Below, piece by piece: positions 27,221-37,088 of a DNA stretch of 64,000 nt. Numbering within the stretch: the first letter of the stretch is position 1; each line of letters starts with the position of its first letter. A program made the translations under genes and the position numbers. Under the pieces are notes generated by a model that saw only the letters and a list, made by a program, of their open reading frames with translations, was not told where the DNA came from and did no database searches. Source of the stretch: Thiospirochaeta perfilievii (GTDB lineage Bacteria > Spirochaetota > Spirochaetia > DSM-2461); the NCBI RefSeq assembly GCF_008329945.1, contig NZ_CP035807.1:2232001-2296000 (forward strand). The letters are read 5' to 3'.

Positions 27221-27904
27221 TTGATAAAGTTAACTAATATTAAAAAAAAGTATGACCTTGGAGGAACTGAGGTAGAAGCTTTAAAGGGTGTAGATTTAGA
27301 AATTAATAGGGGGGAGTTTGTAACAATAATGGGCCCCTCTGGTTCCGGGAAATCAACACTCCTACATATTTTAGGTCTTTTAGATGTCTCATCTGAGGGA
27401 AGTTTTTTATTAGAAGGGCATCCTATTGATTCTCTACCAGATAAAGAGTTAGCAAGAATAAGAAATAAACATTTTGGTTTTATATTCCAAAGTTTTAACC
27501 TTTTCCCAGAGTTAAACTCCCTCGATAACGTAATTATGCCTCTAATGTATAGCCAAGTTCCTAGGAAGGATAGAAAAAATCTCGCTATAAAGTTACTAAC
27601 TGATGTAGGTCTCTCCCATAGGATATATCACTATCCAAATATGTTAAGTGGAGGGGAGCAACAGAGGGTTGCAATTGCAAGAGCCCTTGCTAATAATCCG
27701 GATGTAATATTAGCCGATGAACCTACAGGGAATCTCCCAAGCGAAAAGGGGTCTGAAATAATTGAGATGCTTAAAGAGTTAAATCGTAAGGGGGTAACTA
27801 TAATTATGGTAACCCATGATAATGACCTCGGGAGATGTGGTACCAGGAAAATATCTTTTACTGATGGTAAATTGGTTAGTGATGAGAGTATGGTATGTTG
27901 TTAG
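27221..27904 (+). CDS. MacB/LolD-type ABC transporter ATPase
   Basis: A 227-residue ATPase. Walker A is GPSGSGKST, the signature is LSGGEQQRVAIARAL and Walker B is VILADEPTGNLP. The start is TTG 27221 with AGGAGG 6 bases upstream. It is of the lipoprotein-release or macrolide-export class that works with FtsX-type permeases rather than classic importers. It overlaps the first permease gene by 10 bases. Confidence 0.93.
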   Translation: MIKLTNIKKKYDLGGTEVEALKGVDLEINRGEFVTIMGPSGSGKSTLLHILGLLDVSSEGSFLLEGHPIDSLPDKELARIRNKHFGFIFQSFNLFPELNSLDNVIMPLMYSQVPRKDRKNLAIKLLTDVGLSHRIYHYPNMLSGGEQQRVAIARALANNPDVILADEPTGNLPSEKGSEIIEMLKELNRKGVTIIMVTHDNDLGRCGTRKISFTDGKLVSDESMVCC

Positions 27905-29178
27905 ATCAATTGATTTTAGCCAAAAATAGAATTAAAGATCGTCTACAAGAGTCCTTGATGGTTATTATAGGGCTTGGTTTTGGTATTGCTGTTGTATCTA
28001 TAGTTATAACAGTGGTATATAACTTTAATAATATGATTAACCAAGAGTCAGAGAGTGAATGGTACAGAAATATTTTTGTTATTCCAAGTGAATATATGTA
28101 TAACAACGACTCTTCGATTCAGAAAATTGGTAACCTGGACAGCCCGAAAATTAATTTTTCTATGGGTTATATGGAGGAGATAAAAAAGTTCTGTCCTACA
28201 ATAGACTTTGCTTTTTATCGACTGTGGATAAATTTAGAACCTTCAAATTTTGAGGAGTATAGTGAAAACAGACCATGGTGGGAGTCCTCTTTAAGTGGTA
28301 TTGGTATCTCAGAAGATTATCTTAAATTCTTAGGGATGGAGATTGATAAAGGAAGTTTTTTTTCACAAGAAGATTTTGAGAATGGATCAAATGTTATTAT
28401 TATTGGTGGTAATCTAGCCCATAAACTCTTTCCAAATGGTAATGGATTAGGAAAAGTACTTTCCTATAATAACCTTGATTACACTATTGTTGGTATTTTA
28501 AAAGTTGACTATGGGACAGCATCTCCATCGGAGATAGAAGATCTTAAAGAGAGCCCTTGGGATAACAATAATGGGATAATGCTCCCTTATACCAATGTTA
28601 TTAATGTAAATGAGTGGAACACTATAGACCAGATGACATTTGGTGTTTCTAGTAATAAGGATTTAAAGAAAGGTGTAAAAGAGATCTCAACATATCTTAA
28701 GAGAGATTTTCCAAATAATGAAGTGTATATAGAGAGTAGTCTAGATTGGAGTGGTAATGATGAGGAAACTTTCATAAAAGTTCTCTATGTTATTGGTTTA
28801 ATTGCTTTTATATGTCTAATTATTGCGACCTTAAATAATCTAAATCTAATGTTAGCCAGGGTTTTAAGGCAAAAAAAAGGCCTAGGAATATCTATATCCC
28901 TTGGTGCAACAAAGAGAGATATTTTTACTAGTGTTTTTATAGAATCCGCTCTATTAGGTGTTCTTGGCGGTATCTTAGGTATATTGTTATCCATAATTTT
29001 TGGAGCAGTTATAGGAAACATTATATCTTCTTTTGATACATGGGCCAGTATGGATCTCTCTATTGTGTCAATTTTTGCATCATTGATTCTATCATTAATA
29101 TTGACAATTATATTTTCGATATATCCTGGAATCGAAGCAACAAGGATTTCACCATCCATGGTTTTAAGAGAAGAGTAG
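27895..29178 (+). CDS. FtsX/MacB-type ABC permease, first
   Basis: A 427-residue permease with the MacB topology. One membrane segment near the N-terminus (LMVIIGLGFGIAVVSIVITVVYNF) is followed by a large periplasmic core of about 240 residues and three C-terminal membrane segments. The cytoplasmic FtsX loop reads RQKKGLGISISLGATKRDIF. The end (YPGIEATRISPSMVLREE) is typical of MacB-like proteins. It pairs with the next gene as a heterodimer (inference from two adjacent, diverged permeases and one ATPase). Confidence 0.9.
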   Translation: MLLDQLILAKNRIKDRLQESLMVIIGLGFGIAVVSIVITVVYNFNNMINQESESEWYRNIFVIPSEYMYNNDSSIQKIGNLDSPKINFSMGYMEEIKKFCPTIDFAFYRLWINLEPSNFEEYSENRPWWESSLSGIGISEDYLKFLGMEIDKGSFFSQEDFENGSNVIIIGGNLAHKLFPNGNGLGKVLSYNNLDYTIVGILKVDYGTASPSEIEDLKESPWDNNNGIMLPYTNVINVNEWNTIDQMTFGVSSNKDLKKGVKEISTYLKRDFPNNEVYIESSLDWSGNDEETFIKVLYVIGLIAFICLIIATLNNLNLMLARVLRQKKGLGISISLGATKRDIFTSVFIESALLGVLGGILGILLSIIFGAVIGNIISSFDTWASMDLSIVSIFASLILSLILTIIFSIYPGIEATRISPSMVLREE

Positions 29179-29187
29179 GAGGATTTT

Positions 29188-30441
29188 ATGGGCATATTAT
29201 TAAAACAAATTATTAGTAGGTTACTTCTTAATCCTGTAAAGTCAGTATTAACAATACTAAGCATATCCCTAGGTGTTATGATAATCTCCTTAGTTCTGAA
29301 TATGAACTTCAAATTAGATGATATCCTTCGAGATGAAGAGGATGTAACTGTTTTTTATGCAAGGAACGAAGTAGAAAACCATGAGTATGATGAGTCAAAT
29401 ATGTTATTAGGCTCTTTTGATGTTATTACTAAACTTAAAAACAGTATAGAAAATGTAGAGGATATCATTCCAATTATTCCATATGGAGATAATCTTTTTT
29501 TTTATAATAAGGAGAAATATAGGATAAATAGTGCGTTTCAAACTACTTCTGGATATACACTATATAACAACATAAAACTGATAAAAGGAGATAATATTTC
29601 AGACTTCTCAGAAACAAGAGAGTGTATTATCTCTATGGAAGTATATGAATCACTATTAGCAGATAAAAGTATAAAAGATGAAATAATATCACTTAAATAT
29701 ATTGATGAGTTTGAAGATGGAACAACTTCGACTAGTTTTGAGGATATTAAAATAGTTGGAGTCTTTGAAGATAGTACTCCCTTAGAAAAAGAGAGGTATA
29801 GCTTCCCAGATATTATTTATTCTATTCCTAGGTTTGAAGAGGGTTTATACAATACTTCAACAATTTTATTAAAAGTATCTCCATTAACTGAGAATCCTAA
29901 AGTTAAAATTTTAGAGGGAATAAAAAGTATAGATGGTAGTTTAAAGGATATAAAAGTTTGGAGTGGATCTCCAAGAAATAGTGATGAAAATCAGTGGTAT
30001 AAGAGTATTGTATTATTGATTAAGATTGTATTTACTATTTTTGGAATAATATCCCTTCTTATAAGTTCATTTGGTGTTTTTAGTATGATAACAGTTTCGA
30101 TTTTAGACAGAAATAAAGAGATAGGTTTAAAAAGAGCTCTTGGTGGAGCTAAAACAGATATTATTATACAGTTTTTATTAGAAGCAGTTGTTATTATAGT
30201 TTTAGGCTCAATAATTGGTATTTTGTTAGCAATGTTATTTTCCCCTCTTTTTATTATGAATGTTGTCCCATCTATAACTGGGGGTGCCATTGATATGTTA
30301 GTTGGAGTTAATCTTTCCCTGCAACCAAAAGCCGCTTTTGTCGCATTTTTATTCTCCTTGGTTTCTGGTGGGTTATTTGGACTTTTCCCTTCCCTGTCTT
30401 CTGCGAAAAGTAATCCTATAGACGCCATAAGGGAGAATTAA
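29188..30441 (+). CDS. FtsX/MacB-type ABC permease, second
   Basis: A 417-residue protein with the same one-plus-three membrane topology and a periplasmic domain. The FtsX loop reads DRNKEIGLKRALGGAKTDII and the end is FGLFPSLSSAKSNPIDAIREN, classical for the family. AGGAGG-type ribosome binding site (TAGGAGG) before ATG. The last base of its stop overlaps the ATG of the TolC-like gene (TAATG). Substrate could be a peptide, lipid or drug; nothing in the sequence decides. Confidence 0.9.
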   Translation: MGILLKQIISRLLLNPVKSVLTILSISLGVMIISLVLNMNFKLDDILRDEEDVTVFYARNEVENHEYDESNMLLGSFDVITKLKNSIENVEDIIPIIPYGDNLFFYNKEKYRINSAFQTTSGYTLYNNIKLIKGDNISDFSETRECIISMEVYESLLADKSIKDEIISLKYIDEFEDGTTSTSFEDIKIVGVFEDSTPLEKERYSFPDIIYSIPRFEEGLYNTSTILLKVSPLTENPKVKILEGIKSIDGSLKDIKVWSGSPRNSDENQWYKSIVLLIKIVFTIFGIISLLISSFGVFSMITVSILDRNKEIGLKRALGGAKTDIIIQFLLEAVVIIVLGSIIGILLAMLFSPLFIMNVVPSITGGAIDMLVGVNLSLQPKAAFVAFLFSLVSGGLFGLFPSLSSAKSNPIDAIREN

Positions 30442-31709
30442 TGAAAAAACTACTGTTTATTACTTTTATACTTCTTACAATATCTCTGTCATCAAATGAG
30501 TTAGACTTTAATAGCTTATTTGATTTGGCTAAGGAAAATTCCAAAAGCTTAAAACAGCTAAGTAATGAGTTAAGGGTTAGCGAGATTTCAAAGAATAGAA
30601 CTGAATTTCCTGACTATATAGATTTTGGTTTAAGTGTTCGTCCAATGTTAACCTTCGATAGTCATGGAGATTGGGGCATATCGAAGGGAGAGATCACTCT
30701 TGATTTTAACCCTCTACATGATCTTACCACGTCAATAAGTCATGAGTTTGATGGTGGTACATCTCTATCCTTTTTATATACTCTATTCCAGTCAGATAAG
30801 GATCGTTTAATTGTAAGAAATACATACGACTTAAAAAAACTATATATACAAGAGGAAATTAAGAGTTTTAGAATTAATCTACAAACCCAGTATTCTAATA
30901 TTTGCTATTTAAGATCCATGCTAAAAATAACTAATTTAGAGATAGACCTATATAAAAGAGAGCTAGTTATTTATGAAAATAGAGTGAAATCAGGTCTAGA
31001 GTCTCAGTTTAGTTTCGATCAAGCTAAAGAGACACTACTTGATAAAGAGTTCTCTATGATAAATTCAGAAATAGAACTTTTAGAGTTGGAGTCAAGACTA
31101 TCAACTCTTGTAGGTATAGATATCTCTGAAGTAGAGTTTAAGCCATTAGAACTTCCTGGTATAGATGAAATATCAACTCCAAATAGGGATGAAATATTGG
31201 CATTATATAGGGATTCCTTTAGGTTTAACTCTTTAAAAGAGGTTGTTAGAATAAGAGAAAAAGAGTTGAAGGATGAGTATGCTAACTATTTTCCAAAGAT
31301 CTCAATAGGGTCTGCTTTGTATACTGATGATTTTAGTCAAGTAAGTGGCTCCATTCTTCTTAATTTAAATCTATCAACTATATTTAATAAAAAAGAGAGT
31401 ATTGAGTCTATTAAGATCGGAGTAGAGGAAGCCAAGGCGAGTTTAGAAGATGATATAAAAGAATTTTCCGATGAAATAGATTATCAATTCAAGAGAGCAG
31501 AATTGATTTTAAAAAAAATTGACCTACTAAATTTTACCCTTGATAAAGCTAATAAGGAGCTTGAGCTTATTGAGTATAAATTAAATTTAGGAGAGGTGCT
31601 TCCTGAAAGTTTAGATAGGCAGCAAGTTCTTATAGATAGCTTGAAACTACAATTAAGACATGAGATTGAGGTATATATTTTAGAAATACATTCTTTAGTA
31701 AGAATCTAG
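30441..31709 (+). CDS. TolC-like outer-membrane efflux protein
   Basis: A 422-residue outer-membrane channel candidate. A signal peptide covers about the first 18 residues (MKKLLFITFILLTISLSS). Two long helical regions resemble outer-membrane efflux protein repeats, with the characteristic RVKSGLESQFSFDQAKETLLDKE and KLNLGEVLPESLDRQQVLIDS segments preceding beta strands. It completes a tripartite pump with the adaptor, ATPase and permeases upstream. Homology is by pattern rather than by a signature residue, so a divergent family member is meant. Confidence 0.82.
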   Translation: MKKLLFITFILLTISLSSNELDFNSLFDLAKENSKSLKQLSNELRVSEISKNRTEFPDYIDFGLSVRPMLTFDSHGDWGISKGEITLDFNPLHDLTTSISHEFDGGTSLSFLYTLFQSDKDRLIVRNTYDLKKLYIQEEIKSFRINLQTQYSNICYLRSMLKITNLEIDLYKRELVIYENRVKSGLESQFSFDQAKETLLDKEFSMINSEIELLELESRLSTLVGIDISEVEFKPLELPGIDEISTPNRDEILALYRDSFRFNSLKEVVRIREKELKDEYANYFPKISIGSALYTDDFSQVSGSILLNLNLSTIFNKKESIESIKIGVEEAKASLEDDIKEFSDEIDYQFKRAELILKKIDLLNFTLDKANKELELIEYKLNLGEVLPESLDRQQVLIDSLKLQLRHEIEVYILEIHSLVRI

Positions 31710-31837
31710 ATTATAATGTACAATTAAAATGTGAAAATTATAAAAATTGGAATTTTACTCCTAATTCAGGGAAAAATGCAGCTAAGTACTTTCTTAGTAA
31801 TAAACTTCCTCAAGCCATAATCTGTTTAAATGATGAT

Positions 31838-33292
31838 ATGGCAATAGGAGCCATTGAAGTATTTAAAAGTAGTGGCTTAGTAATTCCTGGGGATATAGCT
31901 GTTACAGGTTTTGATGGTAGCAACTTGTCTAACTATCTTTTTCCATCTTTAACCACAATAGAGCAACCCCTTGAGAGTATTACAGTAAATGGTTTAGAGA
32001 AACTTCTCTCAATAATTAATGGTTTTAAAGTGGAGGAGAAGTTAAGTAATGACTGTACTTTTATAACTAGACAATCCTGTGGTTGTTTATCTCCACAGAG
32101 GCACAATTTTAGGAATAGATCCTTTTCTCAAAATAGTATAGAGGACCATTATCATTACCTTAATTCAATTATTGAGGGTGAAGAGGATAAAAGTTCCCTC
32201 CATAACATGTTTATTGAACAACTTAATAAGGAGCGTATTAAAAAAGAGTTATTAAAGGATATCTACTTCATAGATTGCTTAGCTTCAAGACAGATAGAGT
32301 ATAATAAATCCCATAACTATTTAGTTGACCAGTGGAAGTTAAGAACTATAAGTAACAAAATATCTGGTAGAATCTATTTTAGGGATATTTTAAATGAGAT
32401 TTTAGACTCTTTAGCCCAATTGGATATTAATTATTTTAAACTTTACCTAATCCAAGAGGAAGTAATATATAATAATACACTAAATCTTGAAGATTTTACT
32501 ATAAACTTGCATCTACACTACCAAGATGGAAGTAAAGTAATAAATAGTGTCGAGGGAATAAAAAAAGGGACATCAGACCTATTTAAATCTGATGATTCGG
32601 TTTTGGTTTCCACATTAAACTGGAACAATATTATTCTTGGTTTTTTTGAAATATGTTTTATTGATATGGCTGAGAATACCTATGATATTTTGGGAGATGT
32701 AATTAGTAACTCTATCTACACATCAAAAATTCATTTACAAATGCAGGATAGTCAAAGAAAGTTAGAGATGAGTCTAGCTGAAACCAGATGTTTAAATGAG
32801 AAATTAAAAACTCTCTCAATTAGGGATGAAATGACAGGACTCTTAAATCGCCGGGGTTTTTTTGAACTCTCCGAGACACTTCTAGAAGAAGCAAAAGATA
32901 ATAGTTTATATCAGATCTTCTTTATTGATATGGATGGCCTTAAGAGTATAAACGATAACTATGGTCACGATTTTGGGGATACCGCTATTATTGAACTAGC
33001 AAATACTCTTAAAAAGTGTTTTAGATCCAATGATGTTGTGGCAAGACTAGGTGGGGATGAGTTTACTGTATTAATTAAAAGTGATGATAACTACGATTTT
33101 GATCATTTTAAAGAGCGGTTAAAACTAGAGCTTAATAAGTTAAATATAACAAGAAAATATAGATTTAAAATATCTGCAAGTATTGGAACAACATCATTTA
33201 ATAAATCATCAAAGAGTGACCTCTATAAACTTTTGAAAGAGGCTGATAATGAACTGTATAGAGTTAAGAAAGATAAGTTTAGGGAACCTTAG
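31838..33292 (+). CDS. 5'-truncated LacI-sensor GGDEF protein
   Basis: From ATG 31838 the frame encodes 484 residues: the last about 90 residues of a LacI-type sugar-binding sensor, a linker and coiled region, and a GGDEF diguanylate cyclase with intact GGDEF (ARLGGDEFTVL). Sensor homology continues upstream of the ATG in the same frame (NFTPNSGKNAAKYF, then PQAIICLNDDMAIGA) back to about 31725, with no start codon, and the frame is closed by TGA at 31667. So roughly the first 200 residues of the sensor are missing, cut off next to the tolC-like stop. There is no ribosome binding site before 31838. Probably a pseudogene, or expressed by read-through of the efflux operon. Confidence 0.78.
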   Translation: MAIGAIEVFKSSGLVIPGDIAVTGFDGSNLSNYLFPSLTTIEQPLESITVNGLEKLLSIINGFKVEEKLSNDCTFITRQSCGCLSPQRHNFRNRSFSQNSIEDHYHYLNSIIEGEEDKSSLHNMFIEQLNKERIKKELLKDIYFIDCLASRQIEYNKSHNYLVDQWKLRTISNKISGRIYFRDILNEILDSLAQLDINYFKLYLIQEEVIYNNTLNLEDFTINLHLHYQDGSKVINSVEGIKKGTSDLFKSDDSVLVSTLNWNNIILGFFEICFIDMAENTYDILGDVISNSIYTSKIHLQMQDSQRKLEMSLAETRCLNEKLKTLSIRDEMTGLLNRRGFFELSETLLEEAKDNSLYQIFFIDMDGLKSINDNYGHDFGDTAIIELANTLKKCFRSNDVVARLGGDEFTVLIKSDDNYDFDHFKERLKLELNKLNITRKYRFKISASIGTTSFNKSSKSDLYKLLKEADNELYRVKKDKFREP

Positions 33293-33312
33293 AATAGTCG
33301 AGGATAGTATTT

Positions 33313-35301
33313 CTAACTATGGAATTCTACATCTATAATACCATCTTTTACTGCTATATATACAAAGTTGCTACTGCTTTTAATATCTATATCTGGGAGC
33401 TTACCTAGTTTTTTATTCCCAATTTTTGAGAAAAAGTAATACTGCTTTTGATCCACTCTTTCAGTATAAAACCCTCTCCACTTCTCATTTTCTAAAAAGT
33501 GAGGTTTTATATACTCTCCTCCTCCTGTCTGAATTAGAGTTAAAAAGTGATTCATCTTGTAGTTATTCTCTATATGCAGCCCAAGGTTAACCATCTTTCT
33601 TCTGGTTTTTCGATCTGGATCCTGCTTATTTAGTATGGCACTTATGACTTTTGTCTCAGTTGTTATATGATAATCATGCTCTATTATCGATGTAAGCCTA
33701 AAGTTCTGGTCCATTGAGCTAAAGTATCCATTATTAAAGGATAGATGCTCCTCTGAATGGATTTGCCATGTTATTGTTTTAGAGGACTCACTTAATAGTT
33801 CATCAAAAATCAGTAGTGAGTTGGCTCCAGTATAAAAAAAATGCCTTTTAAAGTGGGTTACACCTAAACTTCTATCGTAAACATTTTTTAAATTAGCACA
33901 AAAATAGGTAAACTTATCTTCTATTTTAATCTTTTCAATAAAAGCGTGTTGATCCTTCTCTATCTTTTTAAAGATGTTGTGTCTTCCCTCGTTATTATAC
34001 CCCTTCCCATCAAAAAGGATCATATTATGATCAGAGGCCTTAACTTCTCTATTGTAGCCATCATCAATTATGTAGTTGTTTGCCCCTTTCCATAAAATAG
34101 GAGAGCCATCATCTGGGTGTTGGTGACAGAGGCTTCTTCTAGTAAAACCTTCTATTTTTTGCAGGCCCCAGGACTTTTCCCACTGCCTTTTACCTCCTGG
34201 AAATCCCGCTTTAACAGAAAAGGCAAAGGCATCAGGCCCCCAACCGGATCTACAGGATAGTAGTCCTAAGTCTGGGAAAAACCGGGTTGTAGGCATGTTT
34301 TTAGGGTTTCTTTTTTTTATCTCGGGGTTGTACCATAACATTTCAAGAAATGCCTCAGGTAAAATCCCTGGTTGAACACTACTCTCAAAAGCCTCTTTAT
34401 AGAGGAGGTTGTTTAGTACATGTTCTCCCATCCATTGGGCTTCAGTTATGTTGTATTCTGATGCTAATTTAAAATAAACAGCAGAAGAGTGACCACTTCT
34501 TGTATCATGACAATCTCCAAAGTTGTAGTTTTTCTCAAAAATAGGAGAGCACTGATAGAGTCTATAATAGAAGGTGTTTCTAAGGAACTTAGAGTTTTTG
34601 AATATATCAATACCCTCTTCTAATTTTACAAGTTCAGCATACTGTAGTAACCAGATAATTCCATATCGCCAATATACAACACCCTCATAGTCACTTCCAT
34701 CATCTGGAAGAAGAGAGAATATCTTTTTAAAATTCTCCTCAGCCCCTTTAAGCCAAACCCTGGAATCTATTGGGTAGTCATCCATTAATGCGTAGGCAGC
34801 AGTTGCTAGACCTGTGAAATTTAACCAGTTGTGATTTTGCCAATACCGTACAGGCCATCCTGTTTTACTATGTTTCTCTTTATAGGTCCACTTTTTATTA
34901 GCCTGAATATATACCCTTTTTTTATAATACTCCCTCTCTGTCTCTGTTAAGAATTCATTAAACCAGTTGTAACTTAAAGAGAGTCCAAAAAGAACCCAAG
35001 AAGAGTTTATATCTGCATGTACTAAATTTGTATGTCCCCAATGGTCGTAGGAGAGGGCAGTAAATATCCACCTTTTTGCTTCATCTATCCATCTTGGATC
35101 ATGACTTAACAGGGAGAGTAGGGATAAATTAGCAGCAGCCATTCCCATATAGGATGAACTACCCTTTGGGTGTTTATCTGATAAAATAACATCCTCATAT
35201 CTTTTACACTGCTCTAAGAGTCTAATATATAAAGGGTTATGTTTTTTTACTTTTAGTTTTAAGGAGTCTAGGTCCTTAATAAATAGATATGTTTTAGCCA
35301 T
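33313..35301 (-). CDS. Heparinase II/III-family polysaccharide lyase, cytoplasmic
   Basis: A 662-residue protein lacking a signal peptide. It has an N-terminal (alpha/alpha) toroid (NHNWLNFTGLATAAYAL, PDDGSDYEGVVYWRYG) and a C-terminal beta-sandwich with HQHPDDGSPILW and YIIDDGY, the usual heparinase II/III arrangement. Such enzymes release unsaturated uronic acid from oligomers of alginate, heparan or related acidic glycans by beta-elimination. Being last in the iclR-eda-kdgK operon supports a uronate oligosaccharide as substrate, with products entering the KDG route. Which glycan cannot be told. The enzymes converting the unsaturated uronate to KDG are not in this window. Confidence 0.82.
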   Translation of the reverse strand: MAKTYLFIKDLDSLKLKVKKHNPLYIRLLEQCKRYEDVILSDKHPKGSSSYMGMAAANLSLLSLLSHDPRWIDEAKRWIFTALSYDHWGHTNLVHADINSSWVLFGLSLSYNWFNEFLTETEREYYKKRVYIQANKKWTYKEKHSKTGWPVRYWQNHNWLNFTGLATAAYALMDDYPIDSRVWLKGAEENFKKIFSLLPDDGSDYEGVVYWRYGIIWLLQYAELVKLEEGIDIFKNSKFLRNTFYYRLYQCSPIFEKNYNFGDCHDTRSGHSSAVYFKLASEYNITEAQWMGEHVLNNLLYKEAFESSVQPGILPEAFLEMLWYNPEIKKRNPKNMPTTRFFPDLGLLSCRSGWGPDAFAFSVKAGFPGGKRQWEKSWGLQKIEGFTRRSLCHQHPDDGSPILWKGANNYIIDDGYNREVKASDHNMILFDGKGYNNEGRHNIFKKIEKDQHAFIEKIKIEDKFTYFCANLKNVYDRSLGVTHFKRHFFYTGANSLLIFDELLSESSKTITWQIHSEEHLSFNNGYFSSMDQNFRLTSIIEHDYHITTETKVISAILNKQDPDRKTRRKMVNLGLHIENNYKMNHFLTLIQTGGGEYIKPHFLENEKWRGFYTERVDQKQYYFFSKIGNKKLGKLPDIDIKSSSNFVYIAVKDGIIDVEFHS

Positions 35302-35330
35302 TATTTCTCATATTATATTAAAAGAAACAA

Positions 35331-35349
35331 CTCCAGGTAACACCTGGAG
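35331..35349 (-). terminator. Hairpin between kdgK and the lyase gene
   Basis: An 8-bp perfect stem, CTCCAGGT and ACCTGGAG, with a 3-base loop, followed on the minus strand by a T-rich run. It lies within the 87 bases between kdgK and the lyase gene, so it may be a partial terminator that lowers lyase expression. TATAAT follows on the minus strand (35317-35312), possibly an internal promoter. Confidence 0.65.
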
Positions 35350-35388
35350 CTGAGTTTTAGGAAAACATTTGTATAATATATCAATTAA

Positions 35389-36420
35389 TTATCTTTGAAC
35401 CCTTCCTGATCCGTCACCCTTTAGTAAGTTAAGAACTTCATTCTCTGTTACTAATGCAACATCACCTGGAATAGAATGTTTTAAACAAGAAGTTGCTACT
35501 GCAAAATTTAAAGCCTTGTTATCATCCGTTTCAAAGGTAGTTAAACCATAAATAAGACCTGCAGCAAAGGAGTCCCCTCCACCTACACGGTCGATTATAT
35601 TTTTAATCTCATACTTTGTAGAGATATAAAAATTCTCTCTATTATTAATAATTGCTGACCATGAATTATGATCCGCTGAGTGACTCTCCCTCATTGTAAT
35701 TGCAATTTTTTTCATATTTGGAAACTGCTTTAATACTAAGTTGGATATCTCTTTATATCTATCTGTCCCAAGGTCTGCCTTTGTTACATCTGCTTCAGAC
35801 TCTATGCCTAGACACTTTTGACAATCCTCTTCATTAGCAATTGCAATGTCCACATATTTAACTAACTCATTCATTACTTCAGGGGCCGTTTTTCCGTAGT
35901 TCCAAAGCTTTTTCCTATAATTTAAGTCGCAGGAGACTGTTACTCCCCTTTTTTTTGCCTCTTTAACAGCTTCTAGGGATAGTTCTGAACTTAGAGCAGA
36001 TATTGCCGGTGTAATCCCTGTTATATGAAACCATGTAGCATCTTTAAAAACAACATCCCAGTCAAAGTCCGATGGTTTAGCCTCACTTATAGAGGAATTA
36101 GCCCTATCATAAACTACTGCAGAGGGTCTCTGGTTTGCACCTGTTTCTAAGTAGTAGGTCCCAACTCGATCTCCCTGTCTTAATATTCTAGACGTATCAA
36201 CACCTCTAGCTCTTAGTGCCGTAATCGCTCCATCCCCAATTGGGTTTGAAGGTAGGGCGCTAACAAAAGCAGTACTCTTTCCTAATAAAGATAGGGCGGC
36301 AGCAACATTAGACTCGCCACCCCCAAAGGTTGCCTCTAACATAGGACTTTGAAAAAATCTCTCATTTCCTGGTGATTTAAATCTTAGCATTATCTCACCC
36401 ATTGTAACTATTGTTCCCAT
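35389..36420 (-). CDS. kdgK: 2-keto-3-deoxygluconate kinase, PfkB family
   Basis: Phosphorylates KDG to KDPG, the substrate of the neighbouring aldolase. The protein is 343 residues from ATG 36420. This start is preferred to GTG 36432 because GGAG lies 7 bases before it and it overlaps the eda stop as TAATG. The N-terminus [19 protein letters not shown] is typical of KdgK, and the PfkB signature 2 is visible as [17 protein letters not shown] with the catalytic Asp. A related fructokinase activity is possible, but the eda neighbour favours KDG. Confidence 0.9.
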   Translation of the reverse strand: MGTIVTMGEIMLRFKSPGNERFFQSPMLEATFGGGESNVAAALSLLGKSTAFVSALPSNPIGDGAITALRARGVDTSRILRQGDRVGTYYLETGANQRPSAVVYDRANSSISEAKPSDFDWDVVFKDATWFHITGITPAISALSSELSLEAVKEAKKRGVTVSCDLNYRKKLWNYGKTAPEVMNELVKYVDIAIANEEDCQKCLGIESEADVTKADLGTDRYKEISNLVLKQFPNMKKIAITMRESHSADHNSWSAIINNRENFYISTKYEIKNIIDRVGGGDSFAAGLIYGLTTFETDDNKALNFAVATSCLKHSIPGDVALVTENEVLNLLKGDGSGRVQR

Positions 36421-37070
36421 TATTTTCTCCACTCTTTAATTAATTCTACTGCGTCTTTGCATAATTTCTCTATCATTTCAAACTTACCGTCTCGAATAAG
36501 GTCTGACTTAACCATCCAAGACCCTCCACAAGCTACAATATATGGAGACTCAAGGTAGGACATTACATTGTTAAGGGAAACACCCCCAGTGGCCATAAAT
36601 TTAACTCTTCCGTAGGGTGCTCCCATAGCATTAACCATTTTTACTCCGCCAGAGGCTTCTGCCGGAAAGAATTTTAAAACATCTAACCCTCTCTCTAAGG
36701 CAGCTTCAACTCCTGTAGGGTTGTTAACACCTGGATATATTGGAATATTGTTTTCTATACAGTAATCAACAACTGTTGGGTTAAAGCCTGGGCTAACAAC
36801 AAATTTCGAACCTGAATCAACGGCAGCTTTTGCTTGATCTATTGTTAAAACAGTTCCAGCACCTGTTAATATTTGTGGGTATTTCTTACTAATAATTGAT
36901 ATTGCCTCTTCAGCTGCAGCTGTTCTAAATGTTATCTCTGCAGCTAATAACCCTGAATTTACAAGAGCTTTTGCCAGTGGTTCTACATCTTTTACGTTAT
37001 CAATTGCAATTACCGGTATTATGGCAATTTTTTCAATCTCTTTAGCTATTTCATAGTATTCTTTAGTCAA
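36420..37070 (-). CDS. eda: KDPG/KHG aldolase
   Basis: Cleaves 2-keto-3-deoxy-6-phosphogluconate to pyruvate and glyceraldehyde-3-phosphate. The product is 216 residues, class I aldolase. It shows the family's EITFRT (catalytic Glu), GAGTVL, SPGFNP, PGVNNPT and the Schiff-base Lys in [11 protein letters not shown]. The start is TTG 37070 with AAGGAAG upstream. It sits 18 bases after iclR and overlaps kdgK by one base. Confidence 0.94.
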   Translation of the reverse strand: MTKEYYEIAKEIEKIAIIPVIAIDNVKDVEPLAKALVNSGLLAAEITFRTAAAEEAISIISKKYPQILTGAGTVLTIDQAKAAVDSGSKFVVSPGFNPTVVDYCIENNIPIYPGVNNPTGVEAALERGLDVLKFFPAEASGGVKMVNAMGAPYGRVKFMATGGVSLNNVMSYLESPYIVACGGSWMVKSDLIRDGKFEMIEKLCKDAVELIKEWRK

Positions 37071-37088
37071 ACTGTACTTCCTTCTATT

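Noticed and set aside
27221-31709. Lipoprotein-release (LolCDE) system
   Set aside because: The ATPase and permeases resemble LolD and FtsX-type proteins, but the adaptor and TolC-like genes in the same operon fit a tripartite efflux pump better.
31670-31837. In-frame extension upstream of the truncated sensor-GGDEF gene as a full-length gene
   Set aside because: The frame is open back to 31670 but contains no ATG, GTG or TTG and lies partly inside the tolC-like gene. The missing 200 residues are not present in any frame there.
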